Below the pieces are notes generated by a model, which searched no databases, was not told where the DNA came from, and saw only the letters and a program-made list of their open reading frames with translations. A stretch of 64,000 nucleotides of DNA, taken from Hoplostethus atlanticus. Lineage: Eukaryota > Chordata > Actinopteri > Trachichthyiformes > Trachichthyidae. Below, in pieces: positions 31,590 through 44,791 of this stretch (positions are counted from its first letter, which is position 1; each line of letters starts with the position of its first letter). The translations under genes were made by a program, and so were the position numbers. The stretch is from assembly GCA_034670405.1 (NCBI GenBank), contig JAXDDX010000010.1, positions 7,753,501 to 7,817,500 of the forward strand, given 5' to 3'.

Positions 31590-31625
<36 letters not shown>
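31174..31625 (+). repeat. purine-rich microsatellite cluster
   Basis: (GGA)n at 31174-31211, a pyrimidine-rich stretch at 31,240-31,370, then (GA)n at 31410-31454 and 31595-31625. Confidence 0.9.
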
Positions 31626-31627
<2 letters not shown>

Positions 31628-31946
31628 TCAGGGGAGACCTACAGATCCATCTGTGTGTTTCCCATAATCCAGGGTTATGGATTCAGGCAGACATGCAGCT
31701 CCTCCAACTGCACATTCACTAATGCATCAGATACACAAACATAGATACACACTGACGTGTGTAATACGTATATTTTGGCCTAGTTTATAATTTTTTAATC
31801 TTTTTAAAGCAAGCGAAGCAAGCTGCTTTATTCTGCTTTGTTTCTTGAAAATCCCTGAAGCAAGTGAAACTTTTTATCTTTTTTTAAATTCGGTGATTGT
31901 TTGACTGGTTAGTGTGTGCGTCCATGTTTACGTGTGTGCATGCGTA

Positions 31947-32154
31947 CACTGCAAGTTATCTTGTATCCAGAAATATCAACTTTATTCAGGGTAGTTTTGG
32001 TCAAATCATCTCACTGCACTGGAAGATCATTTTACAGGAAACAATGAAAAGAGTTACCTGCAAAATGATCTGCCAGTGTAATGACGTAGTTTCATTAAGA
32101 ATAAGTTTGGATATGAAATGAAATGCCTTGCCAAACTTGTCATTTTTTGCAGTG
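31947..32154. mobile_element. fold-back MITE, about 208 bp
   Basis: The ends are CACTGCAA and TTGCAGTG, and the element folds about its centre: 32017-32038 (CACTGGAAGATCATTTTACA..) matches 32057-32078 in reverse at 20 of 22 positions. The outer arms are more diverged. No coding capacity. CACTGCAAAA-type termini are common among fish MITEs; the superfamily is uncertain and no target duplication is clear. Confidence 0.65.
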
Positions 32155-35100
32155 TGTGTGTGTTGACTCCTGGAGTTGCAGTCTGAAGGTGACTCACTGT
32201 CTCCAGCAGGTGTTCGGTCTGTCACCCCCCCGGGTGGAGGAAATCTGTTCATCCCTCCTTTCTTCCTCTCTTCCACTCGCTCATCCTCCTCTCACACCTC
32301 TCCGAGTCTCTATTACTACTTCTTCTTCTGCTCTCTTATCCTTGGTCGTCTTCTCGTCTCTCTGTCACACAGCAACGCAAGTTCCCTGCAATTTCTTTTT
32401 CCTTTTATGCCTTCATCTTTTTTATAGCCTCACTTTTTTCGTTTCATCACTCTGTTTTCATTCTTGTCTCTGTGAATCTGTCCTCTCACCAGCTTTGCTG
32501 CTGTGTCTGTCTATGCTGTTGACTGGGATAGGAGGGAAATACTGTACATCTTTCCCTCTCTGATCTCACATCCCGTCTAAGGTTGACCTGATTTGATATT
32601 TTGAAGGTCAAACTGCACTTAATTTGGGTTCACTGATATTTAAAAGCATCTTCCTGTTCTTTTACTGTCATAACTTATTGGACTAAAGGTTCTGATATTG
32701 GGTATTTAAAGGAATTACCACGTTTTTGAGAGGTATGTTTGACATTTTGAATTATCCCGAGCCTACAGAAGCCAAAGTTTTTCAGGTATCTCTCTCTTTT
32801 CTTTTTCTATATATTTAGCCATTATTTGCTAGATCACTGGACATGATGCAACCAGACGTGGCCAGAAGATTGGTGATGCAACTGAAGACCCTCTATTGAA
32901 AGCAGAAGTTGTGAGTATTAAGAAGTCTGTGAAGCTGAAAACTGTGAATCTGAAAAATAACATGCAAAAATAAACTGTTTCTGAACGATATAAAGAGGAA
33001 TTTAATATTGATTTTGATGTCCCATCAACTTTATGTTATCTATATTATGCCTTAACAAATGCTACAGTAGCAACTGCCAGTGTCGGTGTCTCAATAACCA
33101 TAACAATGGTGCATGTACTCCCAGCTGATGATAAATTCTTAAAAAGCTCATGACAGCAGCATAACTTCACACCGTACAGGAAGCTCTAGTTCAATACAAG
33201 CTGCTCACAACTGCTTTCAGTACATCAGTTGCTCAAGTTCTGCTGCTTTCCTCTCAAAGGAAATGCCAATTCATCCCATTTTACGGTCAGCTCACATCTG
33301 ACCCCTGACCCCACCCAGGGACACTGGTCTGAGCAGAATCTGGTGTGTGTGTGTTCATGTGTGTTTGGTTGTGTGTGTCTGCTAGTCTGCTCTGGCCATG
33401 AATCAGCAGTGGCCTCGCTCCCTCTCTGTAAACATTACAGGCCATCAGCTTCAGTAAAAGTGAATTATTGTTAAGTAGCAATGACACAGTTAGCATATAC
33501 TGTAGTGATGTAGTGGTAAATATAAAGGTGGGGAAACTATTATAAGGCCAACAACCACCAATATGAAGAAAAATAAATCATATTCATGTTTGCTTTTTCT
33601 CCTGAAATGACCCTATCTTGATATAACTTGATATATACTCTATATATATGAATTTAACTCATAAAGGCTTAAATCAGCCTAAAGAGCTGAGTAAACTGTA
33701 ATCCATAAATAGGTGGGATAAAGTGAGTTTAAGGGGTTTACATTCCACTCCGTCCAACAGAGGGTTGGTTTAAACCCTTCAAAGCCACTTAAGGTCAATG
33801 ACACTGAAAGTATAACTCAGTCACGTCCACACTTCCCTAAATACAAGCCAGGATAAAGGCATGGTATGAATGCACAAAAGACAGACATCTAAATCTATCT
33901 GGATTAAGCCATCCTAAATTTTGCTCAAGAGGAATCAGGTTAGAAGGAAACGCATCACATCAAATCCCTTTAAAGAACGAGTCCCAGTGCATCAGACAGC
34001 AGTATTAACGTCTCTGTTTGATCCCAGCCTCTGCACTTTGCTGCTCTAAAATAGGTCGCCGTGAGTCACTCTGCCCACTTCTCACCTCTCCATCTCCCGC
34101 TCTGAGGTTCTCCGTTTATCCCTCGACACCTTTTAGCATCCTCCGTCTTTCATCTCTCTCTCCGCTCCCCTTCTGGTACATCTGTCACTGTGAAAATGCC
34201 TTTGCTATCATTTCAGCAGTTTCAGGCGCAATACATTTCACTAATATATTTAACAAAAAATGATAGTAAACTGCACTATAAAAACATTGTATGTGTTCAT
34301 TATTTGTTTTATATCATAAATCCGTAGAGTAGTTATTTTTGTAAATGAATGAATGGCGAGCATGTTAATCAGTTGATTCCTGTTGATACTGACTATGGTG
34401 AAACTGATCAGTGATCAGTTTTAGTGATGATATTGATTGCTGGGATTCAACTGCTAAATGTGAAAAAAGAAATCTATGAACCAAAACCAGGGTTTAGTAT
34501 GTATCTGTTTGCAAAGTGGTCTTTTTCACTGTTTAACAAGTTGAATTAGATAAATGATTCAAATATTTTTTGTAAACATGTTGATTACAGCAGGACTGAC
34601 GTAATTGGAGACTGCTGATTCCATGGTGACTAACACAATGAGGAGGATGAATGTCTAACAATTTATTTCAGCAAATGAAGTTGATATGACAGGCTGTTTG
34701 ATCCTTGATATTAGATGATTGGTTTTATTTATAATGCGATCAACATATCCTTGACCAAACAAAGACCGCTGCCAACGCAGGAGAGATTGGCAGCTGCCAT
34801 TCATTTTTATGCCCATCAATCAGTAGCGGAAGGTGATTCTCCGTTCTGTGAAGAGTTAACCCTTTGTGGAGCAGGATTCGGTTTGGTGACCCAGCATTCC
34901 ATTCCACCATTATGACCTCATGATATAGAATTCAGAATTCATTGTTACAATTGTTGCCATGGAGACACTCCAGCTGTTTGATCAGCCTTCACTTGCAAAA
35001 GAAAACCATGTTATGTTTAATTGGACAAATAATCACTATTTCTCCCATGAATCTTCTCAGTATAGTTTTGTTTGTGATGCATTTTGGATGGATGCATAAA

Positions 35101-35335
35101 AAAGTGGCTCTAAATCCCACAAATTAGAAAGAAATATTAAACTATAAAGGGGTTGTTTTCGCAAGTTCAGCGAAACCGCAACCCCCACAGATCCTTTACT
35201 TCCCCTCGTAATGCCTCGCAGCTTAAATAAAAAGGAACTTGGATTTCCCCTAACTTGACACTTTTTCCACACTGTTGTCAACAAATGGAAATAGAGCAGG
35301 GTGAAAACTGAGTACAATTTGATTTGTCTGTGACC

Positions 35336-35372
<37 letters not shown>

Positions 35373-36017
35373 CACCCTGACTGCCGTATTGGACCTCAGA
35401 ATGAACGAGAGCAGGCTTTTCCTTGGCTCAGGACCTCTGATTTGAAACACTGTCCACCTATTACTGAGTATTATGTCTCACGCTACTCCAAGTGGTTTTC
35501 CAAACATATGCATCATAAATTCAGGAATGTGCTGGAGTGTGTTTCTCCCCTCAGAATTGATTTGACTCAACAAGATGGGATTTGTCGGAAATTTTCCTAG
35601 TGACGGTTTGGGATTGCCGGGCATAATGGTGATTTTGGGAAGGCTGTTTAAAACTCATTCATGGATGGAGATTTGACTGGTTTGAGAATGTGAAGAATGT
35701 CAAATTGACCTCATTAGCCAGAAATTGAAGGCCTAATCAAAACTGTATAAAGATGGTATCAGTTTTCATCTGTACCCAGGGAAGTGCCACATGGCCATAA
35801 CATTTGTCTTTGACGGATAAATCAATGGTTTCATTCATTTCTCTTTTTTTAGACGATAAAATAACGCTTCAATGTGCTCTCTGGTAATTTCTATTCTGTT
35901 GCACTGATGAATTGTAAACTTGACCTGTTGTATCCCAAGTAAGCAAGTTTGCACAAGTTTGTTATACCTGATTATATACAGAAAAAAGCATTGAAACATT
36001 TTATTTTGAAAAATGTA

Positions 36018-37051
36018 CACTACCACTCAAAAGTTTGGGGTCACCCAGAAAATGTCATGTTTTCCATGAAAACTCACACTTTTATTCATCAAATGAGTTG
36101 CAAAATGAATAGAAAATATAGTCAAGACATTGACAAGGTTAGAAATAATGATTTTTACTTGAAATAATAATTTTGTCCTTCAAACTTTGCTTTCGTCAAA
36201 GAATCCTCCATTTGCAGCAATTACAGCCTTGCAGACCTTTGGCATTCTAGCTGTCAATTTGTTGAGGTAATCTGAAGAATTTTCACCCCATGCTTCCTGA
36301 AGCACCTCCCACAAGTTGGATTGGCTTGATGGGCACTTCTTACATACCATACGGTCAAGCTGCTCCCACAACAGCTCAATAGGGTTGAGATCTGGTGACG
36401 GCGCTGGCCACTCCATTACAGACAGAATACCAGCTGACTGCTTCTTCCCTAAATCGTTCTTTGCCCATCTTAATCTTCTCCTTTTATTGGCCAGTCTCAG
36501 ATATGGCTTTTTCTTTGCTACTCTGCCTAGAAGGCCAGCATCCTGGAGTCGCTTCTTCACTGTTAACATTGGGACTGGTGTTTTGCGGGTACCATTTAAT
36601 GAAGCTGCCAGTTGAGGACCTGTGAGGCGTCTGTTTCTCAAGCTAGAGACTCTGATGTACTTGTCCTCTAGCTCAGTTGTGCACCGGGGCCTCCCTTCTC
36701 TTTCTATTCTGGTTAGAGCCAGTTTGCGCTGTTCTGTGAAGGGAGTAGTACACACCGTTGTGTAATCTCCAGTTTCTTCGCATGGAATAGCCTTCATTTC
36801 TCAGAACAAGAATAGACTGACGAGTTTCAGAAGAAAGTTCTTTTTTTTCTGGCCATTTTGAGACCATAATCGAACCTACAAATGCTGATGCTCCAGATAC
36901 TCAACTAAATTCAATTGTATTGCTTCTTTAATCAGCACAACAGTTTTCTAATGATCAATTAGCCTTTTAACATGATAAACTTGGATTAGCTAACACAATG
37001 TGCCATTGGAACATAGGAGTGATGGTTGCTGAAAATGGGCTCTGTACGCCT
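36018..37051 (-). mobile_element. Tc1-like transposon, one end lost and internally deleted
   Basis: The terminal repeat CACTACCACTCAAAAGTTTG lies at 36018 next to a TA. The sequence reads through a transposase on the minus strand to upstream flank familiar from fish Tc1 elements (ACACAATGTGCCATTGGAAC, then CTCTGTACGCCT) and stops there. The opposite terminal repeat is absent. It lies between dhcr7 and mtss2. Confidence 0.88.
36180..36867 (-). pseudogene. Tc1-type transposase with large internal deletion
   Basis: The N-terminus MVSKWPEKKELSSETRQSIL (helix-turn-helix) is followed by at least one frameshift near 36,690. The frame then runs GRPRCTTELEDKYIRVSSL to KRRRLRWAK. About 110 residues, including the first two catalytic Asp residues, are missing at about 36,457, where the frame resumes in phase with DLGKKQSAGILSVMEWPAPS. 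DLNPIELLWEQ (catalytic Glu) and the C-terminus NGGFFDESKV remain. It cannot cut DNA. Confidence 0.88.
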
Positions 37052-37876
37052 AAAACGTTAATTTCAGACAATGTCCTCAACAGTCGAAGTTGAAGATATA
37101 GGTTTGTCCCACTGGAAAAAGGGATCATTGAGCTCAATGGGGTTGAACTGGTGAAATAAAGTTAATGGAGACATGTCTGTGGGTTCTTCCAGCATTAGTG
37201 TGGCGGATGTGAGTCATTACAAGCCGTACAGTGCATATTAGTTTTATAATGCTGTTTGGATCTTAAGATGGTTACAATATAAATTAGATGATTTTCAGCG
37301 ATATTTCCCAAGGTGATGTGTAAATTTCACCTCAAAAGGAAAGAAAAATGACAAAAACACCTCAAGCAGCTCACATGTGTGAAACCGTTAAATTCCGTCC
37401 CCAATTGTCCACGTTGATATTTGACCTGAAAACATGTATTGGTCAAGGTGATAATATCAGTTTCTCATGTTTCTCAAACAGTGTGCGAGTCTGTGGATGT
37501 ATGTATGTGTATGTCTTCAGAAGAAGAAGAAGAGGCCAGTTCCATGGTAGGAATGCAGTAAAGCCTTGTCAAATTGATTTATCCTGGCTGGAATCCGTCA
37601 CTTTACCATACACAGCTGTTAATACACCAGCGCTGTTTTCGTGACTCTTTGAAGCGTGTTTATTTTCTGCACTCATCTGATCTGTTTTTTTCAGGAAAGA
37701 CCTCATGAGAGATGACCATAAACCAGAGGAAGATGTTCCAGTGATTGAACACACGTGCAGTTCAAATCCAAGCAAACCGGTAAATCTGCCTGCTGAGCTG
37801 ACTTTTACAGTAGCCAGACAGTTCCTGAACTAAACTGACTGTATGCAGGAAAGACAATGTACAAACACATGCATTG

Positions 37877-37879
<3 letters not shown>

Positions 37880-37945
<66 letters not shown>

Positions 37946-38039
37946 AAGGGTTAGTTCAGGACAAGAACATTAGCGGCTATATCATATCCATTACATCCTT
38001 CCTCCTTCAAGGTCACCGTCTGAGACCATTACAGCCACA

Positions 38040-38103
<64 letters not shown>
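37880..38103 (+). repeat. two long (CA)n microsatellites
   Basis: CA runs at 37880-37943 and 38040-38103, each about 64 bp; a (GT)n run follows at 38250-38288, able to pair with them. Confidence 0.95.
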
Positions 38104-38109
<6 letters not shown>

Positions 38110-38248
38110 TGTATAGTGCACATAATTATACACACACACACATATACGTACACACACATTGGACATGCTCACACAGGCGTGTCCCCCTCCTTCACGCCAT
38201 ATGAGGTCTCTCTTAGGATGTTGTGATGATTTAGTATGAGCTTTAGGG

Positions 38249-38291
<43 letters not shown>

Positions 38292-38934
38292 CTTGTCCCT
38301 ATGGATTGTGCAGCATTGTGTCTGCATGCCCGTTGTCAGCTGCTCAATAGATACAAGGTCTCACAGACGTTTCCTCTAAATCAAGGTTCACTCAGAGTCA
38401 CCGCGTTGCACAAAAGGTGGAGGATGTCGATGAGGACGTTGTGGCATGTGGCTGTCTGTCCTGCTGCCCTGCTGAATGAAACCCTTTTAGGATATCGCCC
38501 AAAAAAGTTATTTTTCACAAATTAAAAAAACAAACAAACTGATTTTTCACATTGTCAGCCATGCATTTTTGCGATGACATAATACATACTTCATACTTCA
38601 AATGTGAAGATATGAAAAGATATGAAAGAGACTAAAGAGACTAAATTGTCATGAGGTTATCATGTGACAGTATAACGTCATAGAGCCTCAAATGAACAAA
38701 TTAACTTTACTTTACTAATAAAGATTTTGTCCCCGGTAACCCGATCTGAGAAGATCTGTTGTAATTAGATATGACTCCATGCAGCATTATATAACTGTCT
38801 ATACTGTAGGTGGCGAGATAGTGGGGAGGTGAAACCTATCCCAAAAAAAAAAGTCATCCTTACACATGCTCTCATTGTGCTGTGGAATTAAACTATTCCT
38901 CATTACGCTGCCCGAGGCCCCTTCAGGGACCCCT

Positions 38935-38972
38935 GGAGGTTCCCAGACCTCACTTTGGGAACCACTGCTGAC
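38935..38972 (-). repeat. DNA-transposon end fragment, copy A
   Basis: The minus strand reads CAGCAGTGGTTCCCAAAGTG, then AGGTCTGGGAACCTCCAGGG. CAGTGGTTCCCAAA is a typical hAT-type terminus. The same sequence type recurs in plus orientation at 61,286. Confidence 0.5.
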
Positions 38973-39211
38973 ATGGAGAGACCCTTAGTGACATGGATTG
39001 CTGTAGGTGGAGCATCCCAGCCTACTGTCACTCACTATGGAGGCGCACTGACACACTATACGTTACTACATGATTATAGGAATATTATAGAAAAACTATC
39101 AAAGTGATTTTCCATCAGGGTGAACACACACATGCCTACACACGCACACGCACGCATCTATTTGACATTTATCCCCGACTGATTTTTTTTCTCTAGTGGG
39201 TATTCGTTATA

Positions 39212-39251
39212 GTGTGTGTGTGTGTGTCTGTGTGTGTGTGTGTGTGTGTGT
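39212..39251 (+). repeat. (GT)n microsatellite near mtss2 promoter
   Basis: GT run with one CT, about 100 bp upstream of the CCAAT box. Confidence 0.9.
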
Positions 39252-39356
39252 GGCCATGTGACAGGCTGTCCGGAGTTGTCCAGCCTCCTTTTTTTGATTC
39301 CCATGGATCGTATTACTGGCTGCTCTCCCCGCACCGCTGAGACCACCGCCTCTGCA

Positions 39357-39620
39357 CCAATCACAGCCTGCCTTTACCAACACAAACTGCACGCGCACAC
39401 GCGCGAGCGCACGCACGCACGCACACACTACAGACACAGAGAGAGACACCGACATACTCACTCGGTGATCCATCGCTCCGGTTCTCCGCTGCCTTCCATG
39501 CGTCCTCACCGACTCCGCGTCGCGCTGGCTGCGCCAAGATGAGCGTGGTCGTCCCGTTACCGTTCGCACGTCTCACCGCCTGACTTGGACGCAGAGAGAA
39601 AGAGAGAGAGACAGACAGAC

Positions 39621-39651
<31 letters not shown>

Positions 39652-39922
39652 ACCAACACATCTTTCCTCTCTCACAACCCCTATTCCCTTCGCTTGGACC
39701 AGACTGCAGCGCAAACCGTTTCTTTCTGCATCTTTTCTTTTTTTCCTCTCCTCTATTTGCATCCCTCCCTTCTGGGTCCCCCGTTCAAAACAGAGACCGG
39801 AGGGCCCGTCATTATTTTGTGGGAATACATTTGTACATTTATTTTTTTTTCCTGCGGGGTGCTGGTAGCGCGCAGTCGGTGCGCGCCTCTGCAAATTCCG
39901 GTGAACGGTGGATTTGGCAAAC
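39357..39922 (+). promoter_or_regulatory. mtss2: mtss2 promoter and 5' untranslated exon (CpG-rich)
   Basis: Base composition shifts to CpG-rich at about 39,390-39,560 (CGCGCGAGCGCACGCACG and similar), unlike the surrounding AT-rich DNA. A CCAAT box lies at 39357-39361. A (GA)n/(CAGA)n purine tract spans 39,594-39,651 and a T-rich tract 39,719-39,850, both probably in the 5'UTR. No TATA box is clear. The start site is not determinable; the region is assigned because it directly precedes the start codon. Confidence 0.6.
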
Positions 39923-39991
39923 ATGGAGACCGTGGAGAAGGAATGCGGGGCCCTCGGGGGTCTATTTCAGGCGATTGTCAACGACATGAAG
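39923..39991 (+). CDS. mtss2: mtss2 coding exon 1 (residues 1-23)
   Basis: 23 whole codons ending NDMK, followed by the donor GTAAAT (phase 0). The 69-nt coding part sits at the end of a long 5' untranslated exon. Residues match the N-terminal start of the MTSS family IMD helix. Confidence 0.93.
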
Positions 39992-42900
39992 GTAAATAAC
40001 AGATTTCTAGTTATTACCGGGTCTGTGATCTTGTGCTGTTTTAGAATAATCTCAGAATATTTGCGTTCCCAGATGATCCCTACTGTCTGCAGGTTGTGAT
40101 GTCCTGAGATGAGCCCTTAACCAGAGCTGGTGCTGGGTTGTATTAGACATTAAGCGGGCATCAAGGCACCGTTATAACGTCGGTGATGCGGCGGTCCGGG
40201 GGGGTGTTGTTGGTGCGAAACTCGCCCCCCCCTCTCCTTACAATTCGGTTGCGCATCTCGTTGTCAATGCATCCATTATCGGACATGCCGTCTGACGTGC
40301 TTCTTTCCATTTTCTCAGCGAAATTTTTACGACGGCATTCCGCAAAGTCCACGGCACCCAAACAGGCTTACCAATGCGTATGCCAAGTTTTATAACCGTT
40401 TATGTAAGTTTCAATATGAGCCGCCTAAACTAGCGCCGGACGACTGCTCGTGATTTGTCTGCTGCTATAAGCCTTGTGGCAGTGGGAATGCTCTAGCCCA
40501 CATCCCCATTCATCTCGCTGCGGTTACGCTGACCAAACTGATGGGCATGAAAAACACTGAAAACCTCGCCAGAGCTGTCAGAATTGTGTCCGATAATAGA
40601 CCTAGTGACGTTAAGGTTATAGCTTCGGGACATTCCAATGCATACAAAGTGCGAACCGTGGTGGATCGTTGCTTGTTCTTCATCATCATCATCATCATCA
40701 TCATCGCAGCTATGCTGTGTTTGCACAAGCCAAAATCGGATGCTCTCTCGTGTCTGATCTCATAGCACGAGAACAGACATGACAAGCCAATATTCAGCAT
40801 TGCTGTATCGTCCTCGCCTGTTCCAAGAGATATTGTGCGTCTGTATGAGAGTGCAGCGTCATTGATTTTCTGTCAGGCTGATCTGGCAGCAAGAGATGAA
40901 AGCGTGAGAAGCCGGACAGCCGTCAGACGCTGGCCTCCCTGTCTGTCTGCCATATTCCGTCTGCCCGCTTCTCTAGCTGCCAGTCTATCTGCCTCCAGTT
41001 ATCGGCCTGTCTGTCAGTCAGTATCCTCCTCAGCAAGCCTTTTTTTTGCAGCCCAGTGGCTACAGCACGACACTGACAGGGGGTTAGTGGTCCAATTCCC
41101 ACCCATGCTACAAAATGTATGCACTCATGGTACTGTAAGACGTCTCATGATCTGCCTCTGCCAGTATGACTGCCCTGTCTGCCTGTCAGAAAGCCCAGCC
41201 TTCCTGTCTCCCCGTCACCCTGTCTCGCTCTCCCACCGCCTCAGCATCATCTCTGTTGTTTCACTGCGCTTACGCCTGGCCTTGCTTTCGGATGAAAACG
41301 TTGAAACATGTAGCGTCTTATTCCCGTGGTCTGGAATAGGAGTCGGTATGTGTAAATGTGGTGAACTCTTGCTCAACGCTGAAACCGCAGAGCTAAGACT
41401 CTAATATGCAGTGTCATCAGCTGGCGTACGCCATAGCATGGGAGTTTTTTCCATAGGCGATGGAATAGAGACAGGCTTATAGGATGTTTGCATCAGCTTT
41501 AGGAGCCAGATGTGCTTTTATGGCAGTGGTCTGTCTTGAACAAGGAGTTGTACCTATTTCACAGCAATCTTTTCAGCTGTACATCCATACATCAGATGTT
41601 AGAGGTCAGGGTTGATGCTGCCCTCTCATTTGTGCTGTAAGGAGATATTATTGGATTTCTGTTGTCACAGTTAAGAGATGGAGGAGCAGTATCGATACTG
41701 GTTTGGGATATTGAGTCCATACAAGGCTACTAAAGGATGCTAGGATCTAAGAATTCCTCCATAATAAAATCTGATACCAGGGGCCTCGATTCGATTCAAC
41801 TTTATTGTCAATCCAAGTTACGCAAGTACACAGTGAAAGGAAAAACTACAATTAAAAGTAGAATCCAGAGTGGTGTACAAAACTAAATAGTGCAACAAAA
41901 CAACAAGGTACCACATTGCAGTGGTAGGTCAAGTATCAATCAATCAGCGTAGGGAATTCAAGTATTGCTTTATTAACATTAGTAGTATGAGTGACTGATG
42001 CACAAGGATTCAAGCATTGCAGCATTAGCAGAATCACAGTATGTAAGTATTAATCAGCAGGGATTACCAGGATCATGGGAGTAGAGGCTGTAGGAATAAA
42101 GTGACTATTTTGATATTCTGCCTTCTTCAAACACAAGCACATCTGTCCAGTGTAGAGAAAATCATTTTTTTGTCCAATGATCCCAGACTAACGGCTGAAG
42201 TCTGTTCTCAGCAGACGTCGTGTCCCAAAGTAACACATTACGTAAATGCTGAAAGCCTTCAGTATTCCCCCTCAGAGCTCCCCCTGGCCACACAAAGCAT
42301 CATATGGTGTCATATTATAGTTTCAGACCAAGGCTGTCATGGTTTCAGCTGACTCTTCGGCACAGTGAAATCAATAGGACCATACAGAAGCTGGCAGTCT
42401 TCTCACGGGCATTTTCTAAAGTTTTCTGCATTCTGCACGGGTCATCCCAGCACTTTGATCTTTCACCATGGGACCTGAACTTGATGTCAGCGCCGTCATG
42501 GTCAGGGTCACATGGCTGTCTGTCTCTCTCTCTCTCTCTCGCTCACACACACACACATACAGGCACACAGTGTTAGCAATATTTTCATCTAAACAAATGT
42601 CTATTTTGTTACTCTCTCGGCGATTGATATAATGATTCTCCAGTGATTTTCCGGTTTGTTTGGAATAACTAGAAGAAGAACTGGGTAGTTAGCATGACCA
42701 GTGATAGCCACCGTGGCTGAAGAGCCAAAGAAAAGAGCGCCACCTACAGAAACTCAAACTGCATCAACAGAAAATCCAAGGAGAAAGACGTCACAGTACT
42801 GGACACACTGTTTGATTGACAGGTGATCTCTGGGAGGAGCAGTGAGGAACACCACAGCGATGAGGCTGAGAGACAAAGATGGAGACTATATAAAAACACA

Positions 42901-44752
42901 AGGATCTTGAGGATTCGTATTCTTCCTAGACTGTCTTTCTTTTCATCTATAATTCAGTAGATTTCTAATGGCCGTCCTGTTTACGTTATCCCGCTCACTG
43001 TGCGATATCTGGGTCACGACAACCAACAGCCAAAATGTCCATTGCCCTAGTGCAGTATGGAGGCCCCGAGTCCCCAAGGAGGCATTAAATGAATGTCACT
43101 GAGTCACTGGCACCAAGTGCTGTGCCCTCAACCTCACACTGCTTCTCAAACAACAACATGCTCACCAGAGAAGAAACAACTGGGCTAATACTTTTTCTTC
43201 GCGGGGGCGATTTAGCAAGGGGATGCAAGACTTGCGCAATCACACGTGAGTCACTGCACTGGACAGGGTCTCTGTGGATCCTTAAAAGGTCTTAAATCAT
43301 CTAAATTTAAGGCCTTAATAAGTATTACAATGTCTTACAGGTTTTCACCATGTAATTTGATGAAAATTCAATAGACAGATCAGAATCCTTCATCTCTAGT
43401 TGAGGCAGTAAGGCAAACTAAATAAATGCCATAAATTGTATAGTTTCACCATAAGATGTGAGTGGGACTGGCAGTGATGCATGTTCACTCGTACATTAAT
43501 ACAGAACAGGTCATGATTATGTTAAAAATTTGCTAAATGTGCTGGTTTTCATCGCATCTGCTTTAATCAAAACAGTTGGACACCGTGCCCCTGAACTACT
43601 CACTTCCTGGTGTCCTTTTTTTTCGTATCCTGCCCGGCTACAGTTTCAGAACTTTCATTAGCTGTGTTAAATAGGCTGGAGTAGTAGTTATTGATGGACT
43701 TTATTAATTGGCACAGGGGTAAATTGTCTTTGCGCCCTCTGGTTGGGATGCAGGGTCAGCCAGCCGGTGCAACGCCCCCGGAGCAGGTAGAAGTTATCCT
43801 GCTGCCCCAAATGTATTAGTTGTTATTATTTTGACATGGGAGGACCTACTACTGTACCTGGTGCTGTCAGGTTTCATGCGTGCTCATGTGCACAACAAGA
43901 ACCAGGACAAATGTTGCTGCATGCCGACATCAGCAGTTTCAAGCAGCGCTATTTAGAAAGCACTTTTCCTTCCTCCTCCTCTCGGGGTCCTCCCTTCCTC
44001 TTTTTTCCCTTTCTCTTTGTCACCAGAGCCTCCAACCAAGGTGGCCAAGTCACCACTCACTCCTCATGTGTCTTCTTGAATATGTGTATATATGTGTGTG
44101 TGTGTGTGTCTTGCATGCAAGGCGGTCCTGTTCTCTTTCATGTCGCCATAGACGTGACAATTGATAACTCATACAACAATGGTGCACATAGGGCGGGGTA
44201 TTGAGGGACCTCATAACATGATAGATACATATATCACATATCATAGACACATATCAAAAAACATAAAACAGATTGTGATTCTCAATAATGCATGATGAAT
44301 TGATTTTACCTTCAGAAAACAAAAGAGTTTTGTTCAAAAGGAAGAACTGTCATTTGAAAACCTGCCCACATGCAATGATTCTTAGCAAGAAAGTTATTAG
44401 CAATCTGAAGACCTTACATTTTAAAGGATGCAACAATCTGGATTTTTTAAATTTCCACAATTTAAGATTTTCTTCCCTCCAAAATGGATGAATATTTTTG
44501 AATGAAACTCTTTCATTTCACCAAACTTCTCAGAATAATTGGACTTGAATGTGCCCAAATGTGCGTATGATGCAATAAACAATGACAGAATCACATTTTT
44601 TGAGAATTTTGTGTGTGTTTGTCTACCCAGAGCCTTTAAAATACATATATACAGACAGAGAGGGTTTGATAATGATATTGTATGAGTGTGAGTGTGGGGG
44701 GGCGTGTTGTGGTTGTCTGCCACTATGTATCCCTTGGGGCTGCGTCTCGAAC

Positions 44753-44791
<39 letters not shown>

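Larger units (their letters stand above)
21241..39350. other. intergenic region between dhcr7 and mtss2
   Basis: Holds the AT-rich repeat, Harbinger relic, MITE, Tc1 relic and microsatellites. No host gene was recognised. One exon-like piece at 37,695-37,780 is discussed in the findings. Confidence 0.6.

Noticed and set aside
39361..39924. 187-residue minus-strand frame opposite the mtss2 5' exon
   Set aside because: Low-complexity Ser/Leu and Arg-rich sequence over (GA)n and CpG-rich DNA; it is antisense to a well-supported 5'UTR and resembles no protein.
40835..41404. 189-residue frame in mtss2 intron 1
   Set aside because: Ser/Cys-rich, no recognisable domain, no suitable splice sites; probably chance in a GC-richer stretch.
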